Notes under the pieces: generated by a model
Told to the model about the DNA's origin: nothing
The model's database searches: none
Seen by the model: only the letters and a program-made list of their open reading frames with translations
From: CAZNPW01 sp964575185
GTDB lineage: Bacteria; Pseudomonadota; Alphaproteobacteria; Rhodobacterales; Rhodobacteraceae
Length of the DNA stretch: 16,197 bases
NCBI GenBank assembly: GCA_964575185.1
Contig: CAZNPW010000059.1
Span: 1-16,197, forward strand
Direction: 5' to 3'
Translations under genes and position numbers: made by a program
Part shown: positions 1 to 7,673 of the stretch, one piece after another
How positions within the stretch are numbered: the first letter of the stretch is position 1
Layout of the letters: every line of letters begins with the position of its first letter

Positions 1-935
1 CCCACCAGCGTGCCGTCGGCGCGGACCTTGGCGATGTGGCCGCGCGGGCCGACAAGCTCTTCGCCCGGCCGCAGCATCCCGCGCTCCACCAGCTGGCCGA
101 AGGGCACCCGCGGCTCGGCGCGTTTCGACCCCGTGACCTCCAGCGACGAGGCGTCGAACCGGCGCACCCGCGCAATCCGCGCCTCGGCCGCAGCGACATA
201 GGCCGCCTCGCGCTCGATCCCGATCCAGTCGCGGCCCAGCGCCTTGGCGACCGCGCCCGTGGTGCCCGTGCCGAAGAACGGGTCGAGCACCACATCCCCC
301 GGGTTCGTCGTGCCGACAATCACCCGGTGCAGCAGCGCCTGCGGCTTCTGCGTCGGATGCGCCTTCGCGCCGTCCGCGCCCTTCAGCCGCTCGTGCCCGG
401 TGCAGAGCGGGATCACCCAGTCCGACCGCATCTGCACCCCGTCGTTCAGCGCCTTCAGCGCCTCGTAGTTGAAGGTGTAGCGCGCGCCCTGGTCGCGGCT
501 GGCCCAGATCAGCGTCTCGTGCGCGTTGGTCAGCCGCTTGCCGCGGAAGTTCGGCATCGGGTTCGCCTTGCGCCAGACCACGTCGTTCAAGAGCCAGAAC
601 CCCAGGTCCTGCAGCGTCGCCCCCAGCCGGAACACGTTGTGATAGCTGCCGATCACCCAGATCGCCCCGTCGGGCTTGAGGAGACGCTTCGCCTCGGTCA
701 GCCACGCGCGCGTGAAACGGTCATAGGCCGCGAAGTCGGCGAACTGGTCCCAGGCGTCGTCGACCGCATCGACGAGGCTGTTGTCCGGCCGGTGCAGCGC
801 GCCGCGCAGTTGCAGGTTGTAGGGCGGGTCGGCGAAGATCAGGTCCACGCTGGCCGCGGGCAGGCCGCGCATCACCTCGGTGCAGTCGCCCGCCAGGATG
901 CGGTTCAGCGGCAGCGCCGCGGTCGTGTCCGACAT
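1..935 (-). CDS. ccrM: CcrM-type adenine-N6 DNA methyltransferase (GANTC), 3' end cut by window edge
   Basis: This is a cell-cycle type DNA methyltransferase that would methylate adenine in GANTC. About 311 residues are visible and the C-terminus lies beyond the left edge; the Caulobacter family member has about 358. The catalytic DPPYNL motif is at residues 36-41. The SAM-binding motif DPFFGTGTTG comes later, near residue 240, which is the beta-class order of motifs. A THPTQKP-like segment (AHPTQKPQALLHRV) sits between them. The ATG at 933-935 begins MSDTTAALPLNRILAGD, as expected for the family. It lies 89 bases downstream of rnhB on the same strand, an adjacency I know from related genomes. 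That GANTC is the target is inferred from the family; target specificity cannot be read from sequence alone. Confidence 0.93.
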   Translation of the reverse strand, partial: MSDTTAALPLNRILAGDCTEVMRGLPAASVDLIFADPPYNLQLRGALHRPDNSLVDAVDDAWDQFADFAAYDRFTRAWLTEAKRLLKPDGAIWVIGSYHNVFRLGATLQDLGFWLLNDVVWRKANPMPNFRGKRLTNAHETLIWASRDQGARYTFNYEALKALNDGVQMRSDWVIPLCTGHERLKGADGAKAHPTQKPQALLHRVIVGTTNPGDVVLDPFFGTGTTGAVAKALGRDWIGIEREAAYVAAAEARIARVRRFDASSLEVTGSKRAEPRVPFGQLVERGMLRPGEELVGPRGHIAKVRADGTLV

Positions 936-1021
936 GTCTCGCCTCGTGTCGCGGCATCTTGGACGCGCCGCTTGCGCCGGGAAGTCTCACAAACCCCCGC
1001 GCGTCCGTCAAATTGTTTATT

Positions 1022-1026
1022 GAATC
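1022..1026. promoter_or_regulatory. GANTC methylation site upstream of ccrM, overlapping the rnhB stop codon
   Basis: The sequence GAATC lies here, and its last two bases are part of the rnhB TGA stop (1025-1027 on minus). It is about 87 bases upstream of the ccrM start. The surrounding stretch 1011-1026 is markedly AT-rich for this genome. In Caulobacter the ccrM promoter carries GANTC sites whose methylation lowers its activity, so an analogous feedback is possible here. That role is inference; only the site is seen. Confidence 0.4.
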
Positions 1027-1651
1027 AGGGACTTACAGTTTTCTCTTGATACAGCATCTGGTAGACGGGCGCGAAGGAACGCCTATGCCATGGGGTGACA
1101 CCCAGCCGCTCCAGCGCCGCCAGGTGGGCGGGTGTGCCGTAGCCCGCGTTGGTCTCCCAGCCGTAGCCGGGGTGCTGTTGCGCCAAATCCACCATCAGCG
1201 CGTCGCGCGCGACCTTGGCCACGATGCTCGCCGCCGCGATCGACAGGCAGGTCGCGTCGCCCCCCACGATGGCCAGCGCCCCGCAGCCCAGAGCCCGGGG
1301 CAGCATGTTGCCGTCGACCAGCGCATGGTCGGCCGCAAGCTGCGCCACGGCCAGTTCCATCGCCAGATGGCTCGCCCGCAGGATGTTCAGCCGTGCGATC
1401 TCCTCGACCCCCACATGCACCACCGCGACCCGCGCCACCGCGTGGATCTCTGCCGCCAGACGCGCCCGCGCCGGGGCGGTCAGCTGCTTGCTGTCGCGCA
1501 GGCCGTCCGGGATGCGCACGGGGTCGAGGATCACCGCCGCTGCCGTCACCGGCCCGGCGAGCGGGCCGCGCCCCACCTCGTCCACCCCGGCCACCGCCCG
1601 GTGGCCGCGCGCATGGGCCGAGGTTTCGGCCAGGAAGTCGGGCATCCGCAT
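1025..1651 (-). CDS. rnhB: Ribonuclease HII
   Basis: RNase HII cuts the RNA strand of RNA-DNA hybrids and removes single ribonucleotides misincorporated in DNA. The protein has 208 residues, normal for the family. It shows the family signature VAGVDEVGRGPLAGPV at residues 20-35. The probable metal-binding acidic set is D24, E25, D113 (LVDG) and D132 (GGDATCLSIAAASIVAKVARD). The C-terminal HPGYGWETNAGYGT and TPWHRRSFAPV blocks are also typical. Two in-frame ATGs, at 1651 and 1645, could start it; neither has a strong ribosome binding site, so the first two residues are uncertain. It is followed on the same strand by ccrM, possibly in one transcript. Confidence 0.96.
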   Translation of the reverse strand: MRMPDFLAETSAHARGHRAVAGVDEVGRGPLAGPVTAAAVILDPVRIPDGLRDSKQLTAPARARLAAEIHAVARVAVVHVGVEEIARLNILRASHLAMELAVAQLAADHALVDGNMLPRALGCGALAIVGGDATCLSIAAASIVAKVARDALMVDLAQQHPGYGWETNAGYGTPAHLAALERLGVTPWHRRSFAPVYQMLYQEKTVSP

Positions 1652-1692
1652 GGCCCAAGGCCTACACGGCGGGGCCCCGGCGGCTCAAGGCG

Positions 1693-1728
1693 AAAAGGGG
1701 GGGCGGGGCTGCTCACCCCCCGCCCCCC
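1693..1728 (-). terminator. Probable intrinsic terminator of the small membrane-protein gene
   Basis: An 11-bp perfect GC stem (arms 1698-1708 and 1718-1728, GGGGGGCGGGG against CCCCGCCCCCC) has a 9-base loop. Read on the minus strand it is followed by CTTTTCG, a short T-run at 1693-1696. It lies 45 bases after the stop of the minus-strand gene at 1774-1953 and 42 bases before rnhB. A terminator insulating rnhB is the natural reading. Confidence 0.6.
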
Positions 1729-1773
1729 GGACCGCGCGGGGCGGCGCGGCCGTCCGGTCAGCGACCGCAGGCC

Positions 1774-1953
1774 TCAGGGCCCGCAGGCCGCAGGCCCGCC
1801 CGCCGGCGGGGCGGCGCAGAGGCCGGGCTGCGGCCCGGCAAGGCCGGGCGCGAGCACGAGCGCGCTCAGCCCCAGCGCCAGCGCGGCGGCGAGCGCCAGG
1901 TTGAAGGCGCGCGCGAGGCGCGGTCGGGGAATCTCGATCTGGCGGGGAGGCAT
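1774..1953 (-). CDS. Small single-helix membrane or exported protein, unknown function
   Basis: The product has 59 residues and I do not recognise it. A short basic N-terminus (MPPRQIEIPRPRLAR) precedes one hydrophobic helix at about residues 16-36, then a Pro/Gly/Ala/Cys-rich tail ending in two cysteines (PGLCAAPPAGGPAACGP). The ATG at 1951-1953 is preceded by GGAG about 10 bases upstream, which favours it over longer upstream starts in the same frame. A hairpin terminator follows at 1693-1728, which supports a real transcription unit. The basic start followed by a helix fits either a signal anchor or a cleaved signal peptide. High GC makes spurious frames common here, so coding status is likely but not certain. 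Confidence 0.45.
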   Translation of the reverse strand: MPPRQIEIPRPRLARAFNLALAAALALGLSALVLAPGLAGPQPGLCAAPPAGGPAACGP

Positions 1954-2134
1954 GGCTGTCTGCTCCGTCTTCGGCTCGCCCGAAGCGTGGCGGACGGCCG
2001 CCCTGCCGCGCAATGACCGAAGGGTGATAGGCGATAGCGGCGCATCCAACCGACGGCAGATATTGCATAGCCCGCGCCGCCCGCGCAGATTGCCGGGACG
2101 GCTTTCCCCGCCAGGCCCCTTCGCAAGGCCCCCC

Positions 2135-2419
2135 ATGATCCGCACCGTCGCCCTGACTCTGACCCTGACCCTGCTGGCCGGTCCTGCGCTGGCCCAGTGC
2201 TACGCCGACTACAAGGCGCGGCAGGACGACCCCTACCGGCTGGCCTACGGCGTGGCCAAGGTCGCGGACGAAAACTGCGACCGGCGCGCCGCGGCGGCCG
2301 AACTCGCCCCCCGGCTTGCGGCGGCGGGCTGGACGCTGTTGACTGTGGTGTCCGTATTCGGCCCCGATGGCCTCAGCGAAAGGCAGGACCGTGCCGGGGA
2401 CCAGTTCCTCACCTACTGA
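2135..2419 (+). CDS. Small secreted protein, conserved in Rhodobacterales, unknown function
   Basis: The product has 94 residues. A clear signal peptide (MIRTVALTLTLTLLAGPALA) is followed by the likely cleavage site ALA|QC, leaving a mature periplasmic protein of about 74 residues. That protein has two cysteines (C22 and C48), a possible disulfide, and ends in GDQFLTY. The LAPRLAAAGWTLLTVVSVFGPDGL segment looks like the most conserved core. I recall similar short proteins in Rhodobacterales, without a known function. The ribosome binding site is weak. The next gene begins inside its last codons, so the two are probably co-transcribed and translationally linked. Confidence 0.75.
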   Translation: MIRTVALTLTLTLLAGPALAQCYADYKARQDDPYRLAYGVAKVADENCDRRAAAAELAPRLAAAGWTLLTVVSVFGPDGLSERQDRAGDQFLTY

Positions 2420-3092
2420 CAGCTTGCGCGCCGGCAACCGCGTCGTCGCCTTGGGCATCGCGGCCATCGTCGCGATCCTGCTCGGCGCGGCGCTGTTCCT
2501 GTTCCTGAACCTGCCCGACGCCAACGCCTTCAACGCCAAGGTCGAGCAGATCTTCGTCGACAACGACCTGACGCTGAACGCCGAGATCCGCCTGCTGGAA
2601 ATCCTCGCCCAGTCCGGCACGTCGTTCTCCGAGGTGCTGGCGTCCTACCGGTTCATCATCTTCGTCCTCCTCGTCTTCGCCACCGCGCTCCTCGTCGCGT
2701 CGCTGGTGTTCCTCGTCATGCTGATCGACCTGAACCGCCGCGTCGGCCGCATCCAGCGGGCCGGGATCCAGGTCGCCTCCATGCTCATCAGCCGCGAGGG
2801 CCGCGCGGTCTACATCAACGACATGGAGTTCCAGCTGACCGAGGCCGCGCTCGAGACGCTCGCCGTCCTCGCCGAGGCGCGGATGGACGACGACGTCCTG
2901 ACCGGCGCGCAGATCGAGGCGGTCATCTCGGGCCGCAACGAGGCCGACTGCGACGAGGCGGCGGGCGCCACGCGGATCAAGCGGCTGCGCGACGCGCTCG
3001 GCAACCAGATGGTCGCCGAACTGCTGGTCAAGACGATCGCGCGGCGGGGCTACGCGCTGACCGTGCCGAAGGAGGCGCTGAAGATCGTCTGA
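2367..3092 (+). CDS. Inner-membrane protein with C-terminal winged-helix (OmpR/PhoB-like) domain
   Basis: This is a probable membrane-tethered regulator of up to 241 residues. It has a short basic N-terminus, a first membrane helix at about 26-48, a roughly 45-residue periplasmic loop, a second helix at about 95-120, and a basic stop-transfer segment (DLNRRVGRIQR). The cytoplasmic C-terminus, about 150-233, has the spacing of an OmpR/PhoB winged helix: FQLTEAALETLAVLAEA, then TRIKRLRDALG, then VKTIARRGYAL. Target and signal are unknown. It overlaps the previous gene. The ATG at 2367 has no good ribosome binding site; a GTG at 2391 has AAAGG 7 bases upstream and would shorten it by 8 residues, and a TTG at 2424 is also in frame. 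Similar proteins exist in Rhodobacterales, as far as I recall. Confidence 0.8.
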   Translation: MASAKGRTVPGTSSSPTDSLRAGNRVVALGIAAIVAILLGAALFLFLNLPDANAFNAKVEQIFVDNDLTLNAEIRLLEILAQSGTSFSEVLASYRFIIFVLLVFATALLVASLVFLVMLIDLNRRVGRIQRAGIQVASMLISREGRAVYINDMEFQLTEAALETLAVLAEARMDDDVLTGAQIEAVISGRNEADCDEAAGATRIKRLRDALGNQMVAELLVKTIARRGYALTVPKEALKIV

Positions 3093-3117
3093 CCCGGCAT
3101 CTCGGCCGCGCCAGCCC

Positions 3118-3142
3118 GGAACATCCGGCCGCGCACCGGGTT
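3118..3142 (+). promoter_or_regulatory. Candidate stress-sigma (EcfG-like) promoter for the ferritin-like gene
   Basis: GGAAC (3118-3122) and GGTT (3139-3142) are separated by 16 bases. This matches the alphaproteobacterial general-stress consensus GGAAC-N16/17-CGTT with one mismatch. The predicted transcript start is about 25 bases before the ATG at 3174 and leaves room for the ribosome binding site at 3161-3166. YciF-type proteins are commonly stress-induced. Many Rhodobacterales lack EcfG, so another ECF sigma factor, or chance, remains possible. Confidence 0.3.
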
Positions 3143-3173
3143 GCCCGTCACACCAGACAAAGGGAGCGCCGAG

Positions 3174-3689
3174 ATGGCCACCACCTCCGCCGCGCACGAG
3201 GTCTTCATGACCGGGCTGAAGAACGCCCACGCCATGGAAAGCCAGGCGATGTCGATGATCAAGCCGCAGCTCGCCCGGCTGCGGAACTACCCCGAGATGT
3301 CGCAGATGCTCGAACGCCACCAGGCCGAGACCGAGGCGCAGATCGCCCGGCTCGACGGCCTGATGGAGGGCATGGACGAAAGCGCGTCGGGCTTCAAGGA
3401 CACGGTGCTGTCGATGGCGGGCGGCATGGCCGCGATGGCCCACAGCGTCGCCCCGGACGAGATCCTGAAGAACGCGATGGCGAACTACGCCTTCGAGAAC
3501 TTCGAGATCGCCGCCTACACCTCGCTCATCGCGGCCGCCCAGGCAGCCGGGCACAGCCAGGCGGTCGGCGTGCTGCAGCAGAACCTCGACGAGGAGATGC
3601 GCATGGCCGAATGGCTCCAGCGCGCGATCCCCGGCGTGACCGAACGCCACATCGCCCTGCGCGACGCGGGCGAACGGGCCGACGTCTAG
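3174..3689 (+). CDS. YciE/YciF-type ferritin-like protein (DUF892)
   Basis: This 171-residue soluble protein should fold as a four-helix ferritin-like bundle. The family is linked to stress responses but its chemistry is not settled. The helices carry possible di-metal ligands: E22 (HAMESQ), E48/H49/E52 (LERHQAETEAQIARL), E108/E111 (FENFEIAAYTSL) and E140/E141 (LDEEMRMAEWL). The ATG at 3174 is chosen because AGGGAG lies 7 bases upstream; an in-frame TTG at 3141 would add 11 unlikely residues. A stress-sigma-like promoter lies just upstream. The gene is convergent with glpK, and the two stop codons lie on the same CTAG. Confidence 0.88.
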   Translation: MATTSAAHEVFMTGLKNAHAMESQAMSMIKPQLARLRNYPEMSQMLERHQAETEAQIARLDGLMEGMDESASGFKDTVLSMAGGMAAMAHSVAPDEILKNAMANYAFENFEIAAYTSLIAAAQAAGHSQAVGVLQQNLDEEMRMAEWLQRAIPGVTERHIALRDAGERADV

Positions 3690-5157
3690 ACCGTCATCGT
3701 CGCCGCGACCGCCCGGCCCCAGCGGGCCAGGCGGGCCTCGCGGCGGCCTTCGTCCATGGCCGGGGTGAAGCGGCGGTCGAGCGCCCAGCTTTGCGCGAAG
3801 GCGTCAGGGTCCGACAGGCCTGCCTGCATCGCGGCCAGGAACGCGGCACCGAGCGCGGTCGTCTCGGTCACGCGCGGCCGGTCGACCGGCGCGTCCAGGA
3901 TGTCGGCCAGGAACTGCATCGTCCAGTCGCTGCCGGTCATCCCCCCGTCGACCCGCAGCACCCCGGCACGCGCGCCCGTCCAGTCGGCCCGCATCGCCTG
4001 CCACAGGTCGCGCGTCTGGTAGCCCACGCTTTCCAGCGCGGCGCGGGCGAACTCGGCAGGCCCCGTGTTCCGCGTCATGCCGAAGATCGCGCCCCGCGCC
4101 TCGGGCTGCCACCAGGGCGCGCCGAGCCCGGTGAAGGCCGGCACCAGGATGACCTCCTGCCCGGGGTCCGCGGCCTCGGCCAGGTCTTGCGTCTCGCCGG
4201 CCGCGCGGATCAGCCGCAGCCCGTCGCGCAGCCACTGCACCACCGCGCCCGCGACGAAGATCGACCCCTCCAGCGCATAGGTCCGCCGCCCGCCCAGCTG
4301 GTAGGCCACGGTCGTGAGCAGCCGGTTCCGCGAGGGCACCAGGTCCGCCCCGGTGTTCAGCAGCGCGAAGCACCCCGTCCCGTAAGTCGATTTCATCATG
4401 CCGGGGTCAAAGCACGCCTGCCCGACCGTCGCCGCCTGCTGGTCCCCCGCGACCCCGAGGATCGGGATCTGTCCGCCGAAGGCCGCGGTCGCGCCGAAAT
4501 CCGCGGCGCAGTCGCGCACCTCTGGCAGCATCGCCAGCGGCACGCGGGTCAGGTCGCACAGCTCCGCGTCCCAGGCCCCGGTCGCGATGTTCCACAGCAT
4601 CGTGCGGCTGGCGTTCGTCGCGTCGGTCGCGTGGACGCGGCCGCCGGTCAGCTTCCAGATCAGGAAGCTGTCGACCGTCCCGAACGCCAGCTCGCCCCGC
4701 TCGGCCCGCGCCCGCGCGCCGGGGACATGGTCGAGAATCCACGCGGCCTTGGTCCCCGAGAAATAGGGGTCGAGCAGCAGCCCCGTGCGCGCCGTGACCA
4801 TCGGCCCGTGCCCGGCCTCGCGCAAGCGGGCGCAGGCGTCGGCGGTGCGGCGGTCCTGCCAGACGATGGCGCGGTGCACCGGCTCGCCAGTCGCGCGGTC
4901 CCAGACCACGGTCGTCTCGCGCTGGTTGGTGATGCCGATCCCGGCGATGTCGGCCGGCCGCAGCCCGGCGCGCGCGATGGCGGCCGCGGCGGTGCCGACG
5001 GTCGTGGACCACAGGTCGGCCGGATCGTGCTCGACCCAGCCCGATTGCGGGAAATGCTGCGGAAACTCTTCCTGGGCGCTGGCGACGACGCGGAAGCCCT
5101 CGTCGAAGAGGATTGCGCGGGTCGAGGTCGTGCCCTGGTCGATGGCGAGGATATGGG

Positions 5158-5161
<4 letters not shown>
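3686..5161 (-). CDS. glpK: Glycerol kinase
   Basis: Glycerol kinase phosphorylates glycerol to sn-glycerol 3-phosphate using ATP, in the cytoplasm. The 491-residue FGGY-family protein is close to the E. coli length (502). Visible motifs are the N-terminal phosphate-binding DQGTTSTRA (8-16), substrate residues R81-E82 (NQRETTVVWD), the catalytic base D240 (LGVAGDQQAATVGQ), and STYGTGCF. The ATG at 5161 begins MTHILAIDQG with CCTCCC rather than a clear Shine-Dalgarno sequence. Its start overlaps the stop of the upstream ATPase gene as ATGA, suggesting translational coupling. It is the last gene of the operon and shares a CTAG stop with the opposing gene. The protein looks complete although the gene before it is broken. 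Confidence 0.97.
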
Positions 5162-5883
<722 letters not shown>

Positions 5884-7446
5884 CTACTCCGCCGCCGCCC
5901 GCGCGGCGCCCCCCATGAAGTCGTCCAGCGCCGCGATCTCGGCCTCGGTCATCCGCAGCCCCAGCTTCGTGCGCCGCCACACCACATCCGCCGCGGTCCG
6001 CGCCCACTCCCGCTGCATCAGCCAGCGCACCTCGACCTCGGTCAGCGTGCCGCCGAAGTCGCGGCCCATCCCGGTCTGCCCCCGCACCCCCGAAAGCATC
6101 CGGCCTGCGTCGGTCCCGTAGGCCCGCACCAGCCGCCCGGCGTGCCAGTCGCCCAGATGCGGATGCGCCGCGCGCAGCTCGGCCACCAGCCGCGCCACCC
6201 CGTCATGCGGGAAATCCCCGCCCGGCAGCGGCACCCGCGCGGTCCACGGCTCCTTGGCCTGCGGAAAGTGCGGAGACAGCTTCTCCAGCGCCGATTCCGC
6301 GAGCCGACGATAGGTGGTGATCTTGCCGCCGAAGACGTGCAGCACCGGCGGGCCGTTCGCATCGACCTTCAGCACGTAGTCCCGCGTCGCCGCCGTCGCG
6401 CTCTTGGCCCCGTCGTTGTACAGGGGCCGCACGCCCGAGTAGGTCCAGACCACATCCGCCTTCGTCACCGGCCGCACGAAGTACTGGCTCGCGAAGGCGC
6501 ACAGGTAATCGACCTCGCCCTCGGTGATCGCGACCTCGCCCGGGCTGCCCTTGTGGTCGTGGTCGGTCGTGCCGATCAGCGTGAAGTCGGTCTCGTAGGG
6601 AATGGCGAAGATGATCCGCCCGTCGGTCCCCTGAAAGAAATAGCACCGCCCATGGTCGAACAGCCGCTTCGTCACGATGTGGCTGCCCCGCACCAGCCGC
6701 ACGCCTTCGCTGGAGTTCAGCCGCACGACGTTCTGGATCACGTCCTGCACGAAGGGCCCGCCCGCGTTGACCAGCGCCCGCGCCCGGTGCGTGGCGCGGC
6801 CACCCTCGCCCTCGGTCACGATTTCCCAGGCGTCGCCCGCCCGCGCCGCGCTGACCACGCGCGTCCGCACCAGCACCTGCGCCCCCCGGTCCGCCGCATC
6901 GCGCGCGTTCAGCGCCACCAGCCGCGAATCCTCCACCCAGCAGTCGGAGTATTCGTAGGCGAAGCGGAAGGCCTTCTTCAGCGGCACCCCCGCCGGATCG
7001 GTGGTCAGGTCCACCGTCCGCGTCGCGGGCAGGATCGCCCTGCCGCCCAGCCTGTCATACATGAACAGCCCCAGCCGGATCAGCCAGGCCGGGCGGCGGC
7101 CGCGCATCCAGGGCATCACCCGCGCCAGCAGCCGCGAGGTCGGCGTATCCCCCTCGAACCGCATGTCGGGGCTGTAGGGCAGCACGAAGCGCAGGGGCCA
7201 GCTGATGTGCGGCATGGCCACCAGCAGCGTCTCGCGCTCCTCGAGCGCCTCGCGCACCAGGCGGAACTCGAAATACTCCAGGTACCGCAGCCCGCCGTGG
7301 AACAGCTTGGTGCTGGCGCTGGAGGTCGCCTGCGCCAGGTCGCCCTGTTCGGCCAGCGTGACCGTCAACCCCCGCCCCACGGCGTCGCGGGCGATGCCGC
7401 AGCCGTTGATTCCGCCGCCGATGACGAACAGGTCCACCGTGTCCAC
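5884..7446 (-). CDS. glpD: Aerobic glycerol-3-phosphate dehydrogenase (FAD)
   Basis: This membrane-associated flavoenzyme oxidises glycerol 3-phosphate to dihydroxyacetone phosphate and feeds electrons to ubiquinone. The N-terminus has the FAD-binding dinucleotide fold DLFVIGGGINGCGIARDA, followed by the family block SSASTKLFHGGLRYLE and RFVLPYS. The C-terminal GxCR-like region and helical domain are present. I chose the GTG at 7446 (520 residues), because GGGGAGGA lies about 6 bases upstream and because VDTVDLFVIGGG is the usual beginning. An ATG 36 bases further upstream would add a Arg-rich stretch that covers the ribosome binding site. It is the first gene of the glycerol operon, divergent from glpR, and its stop touches the start of glpS. 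Confidence 0.96.
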   Translation of the reverse strand: MDTVDLFVIGGGINGCGIARDAVGRGLTVTLAEQGDLAQATSSASTKLFHGGLRYLEYFEFRLVREALEERETLLVAMPHISWPLRFVLPYSPDMRFEGDTPTSRLLARVMPWMRGRRPAWLIRLGLFMYDRLGGRAILPATRTVDLTTDPAGVPLKKAFRFAYEYSDCWVEDSRLVALNARDAADRGAQVLVRTRVVSAARAGDAWEIVTEGEGGRATHRARALVNAGGPFVQDVIQNVVRLNSSEGVRLVRGSHIVTKRLFDHGRCYFFQGTDGRIIFAIPYETDFTLIGTTDHDHKGSPGEVAITEGEVDYLCAFASQYFVRPVTKADVVWTYSGVRPLYNDGAKSATAATRDYVLKVDANGPPVLHVFGGKITTYRRLAESALEKLSPHFPQAKEPWTARVPLPGGDFPHDGVARLVAELRAAHPHLGDWHAGRLVRAYGTDAGRMLSGVRGQTGMGRDFGGTLTEVEVRWLMQREWARTAADVVWRRTKLGLRMTEAEIAALDDFMGGAARAAAE

Positions 7447-7673
7447 GCGACGTCCTCCCCGCCGACATCGTGGGCGGACCATTCACGCCCTGTCAACAGC
7501 GCGTGAGCGCATTTGCGCTTTTCCTCGGCAAACGAATAAAATCGAACATCGGCCGATATCCGGGCCCGTTAACCCAGTTTATCTTTTCCCGCCCCGATCC
7601 GGCAAAAGCCGGGTGACGAAAGCGCATCAATTTGTCATCAACCTGATTCAAAGCGTTTCGAGCCACGAGACTC
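7447..7673. promoter_or_regulatory. Divergent glpD / glpR control region
   Basis: This 227-bp AT-richer gap separates divergent glpD and glpR and should hold both promoters and the GlpR operators. A perfect TTGACA box lies on minus at 7491-7496, with a poor -10 (CACGAT, 7467-7472) that would give a very short glpD leader. On plus, TTGCGC (7513-7518) and TAAAAT (7537-7542) with 18-base spacing could drive glpR. Two GANTC sites are present, GATTC at 7645-7649 and GACTC at 7669-7673, the second touching the glpR ATG. The IR AGCGC-ATTT-GCGCT lies at 7506-7519. Promoter assignments are tentative. Confidence 0.55.
7531..7557 (-). promoter_or_regulatory. Candidate GlpR operator
   Basis: On the minus strand GATGTTCGAT resembles the E. 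coli GlpR half-site (WATKYTCGWW), and a second TTCG follows exactly 10 bases on, giving TTCGATTTTATTCGTTT. The CGAA words on plus are at 7533-7536 and 7543-7546. A 10-bp palindrome ATCGGCCGAT (7548-7557) abuts them. The possible glpR -10 box TAAAAT lies between the repeats, so binding there would repress glpR itself. Direct repeats at one helical turn are common for DeoR-family operators. Confidence 0.45.

Noticed and set aside
1685..2620. Minus-strand frame of about 311 codons overlapping the secreted-protein gene
   Set aside because: It crosses a terminator-like hairpin and opposes a gene with a clear signal peptide, with no family resemblance.
3141..3173. Upstream TTG start for the ferritin-like gene
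   Set aside because: The ATG at 3174 has a good ribosome binding site, and the added residues overlap the probable promoter.
2409..3650. Long antisense frame of about 413 codons on minus opposite the winged-helix and ferritin-like genes
   Set aside because: It is His/Asp/Val-rich low-complexity translation typical of the shadow of GC-rich genes, with no motif or ribosome binding site.
7447..7482. Earlier ATG start for glpD
   Set aside because: It would add an Arg-rich stretch and read through the strong GGAGGA ribosome binding site of the GTG at 7446.
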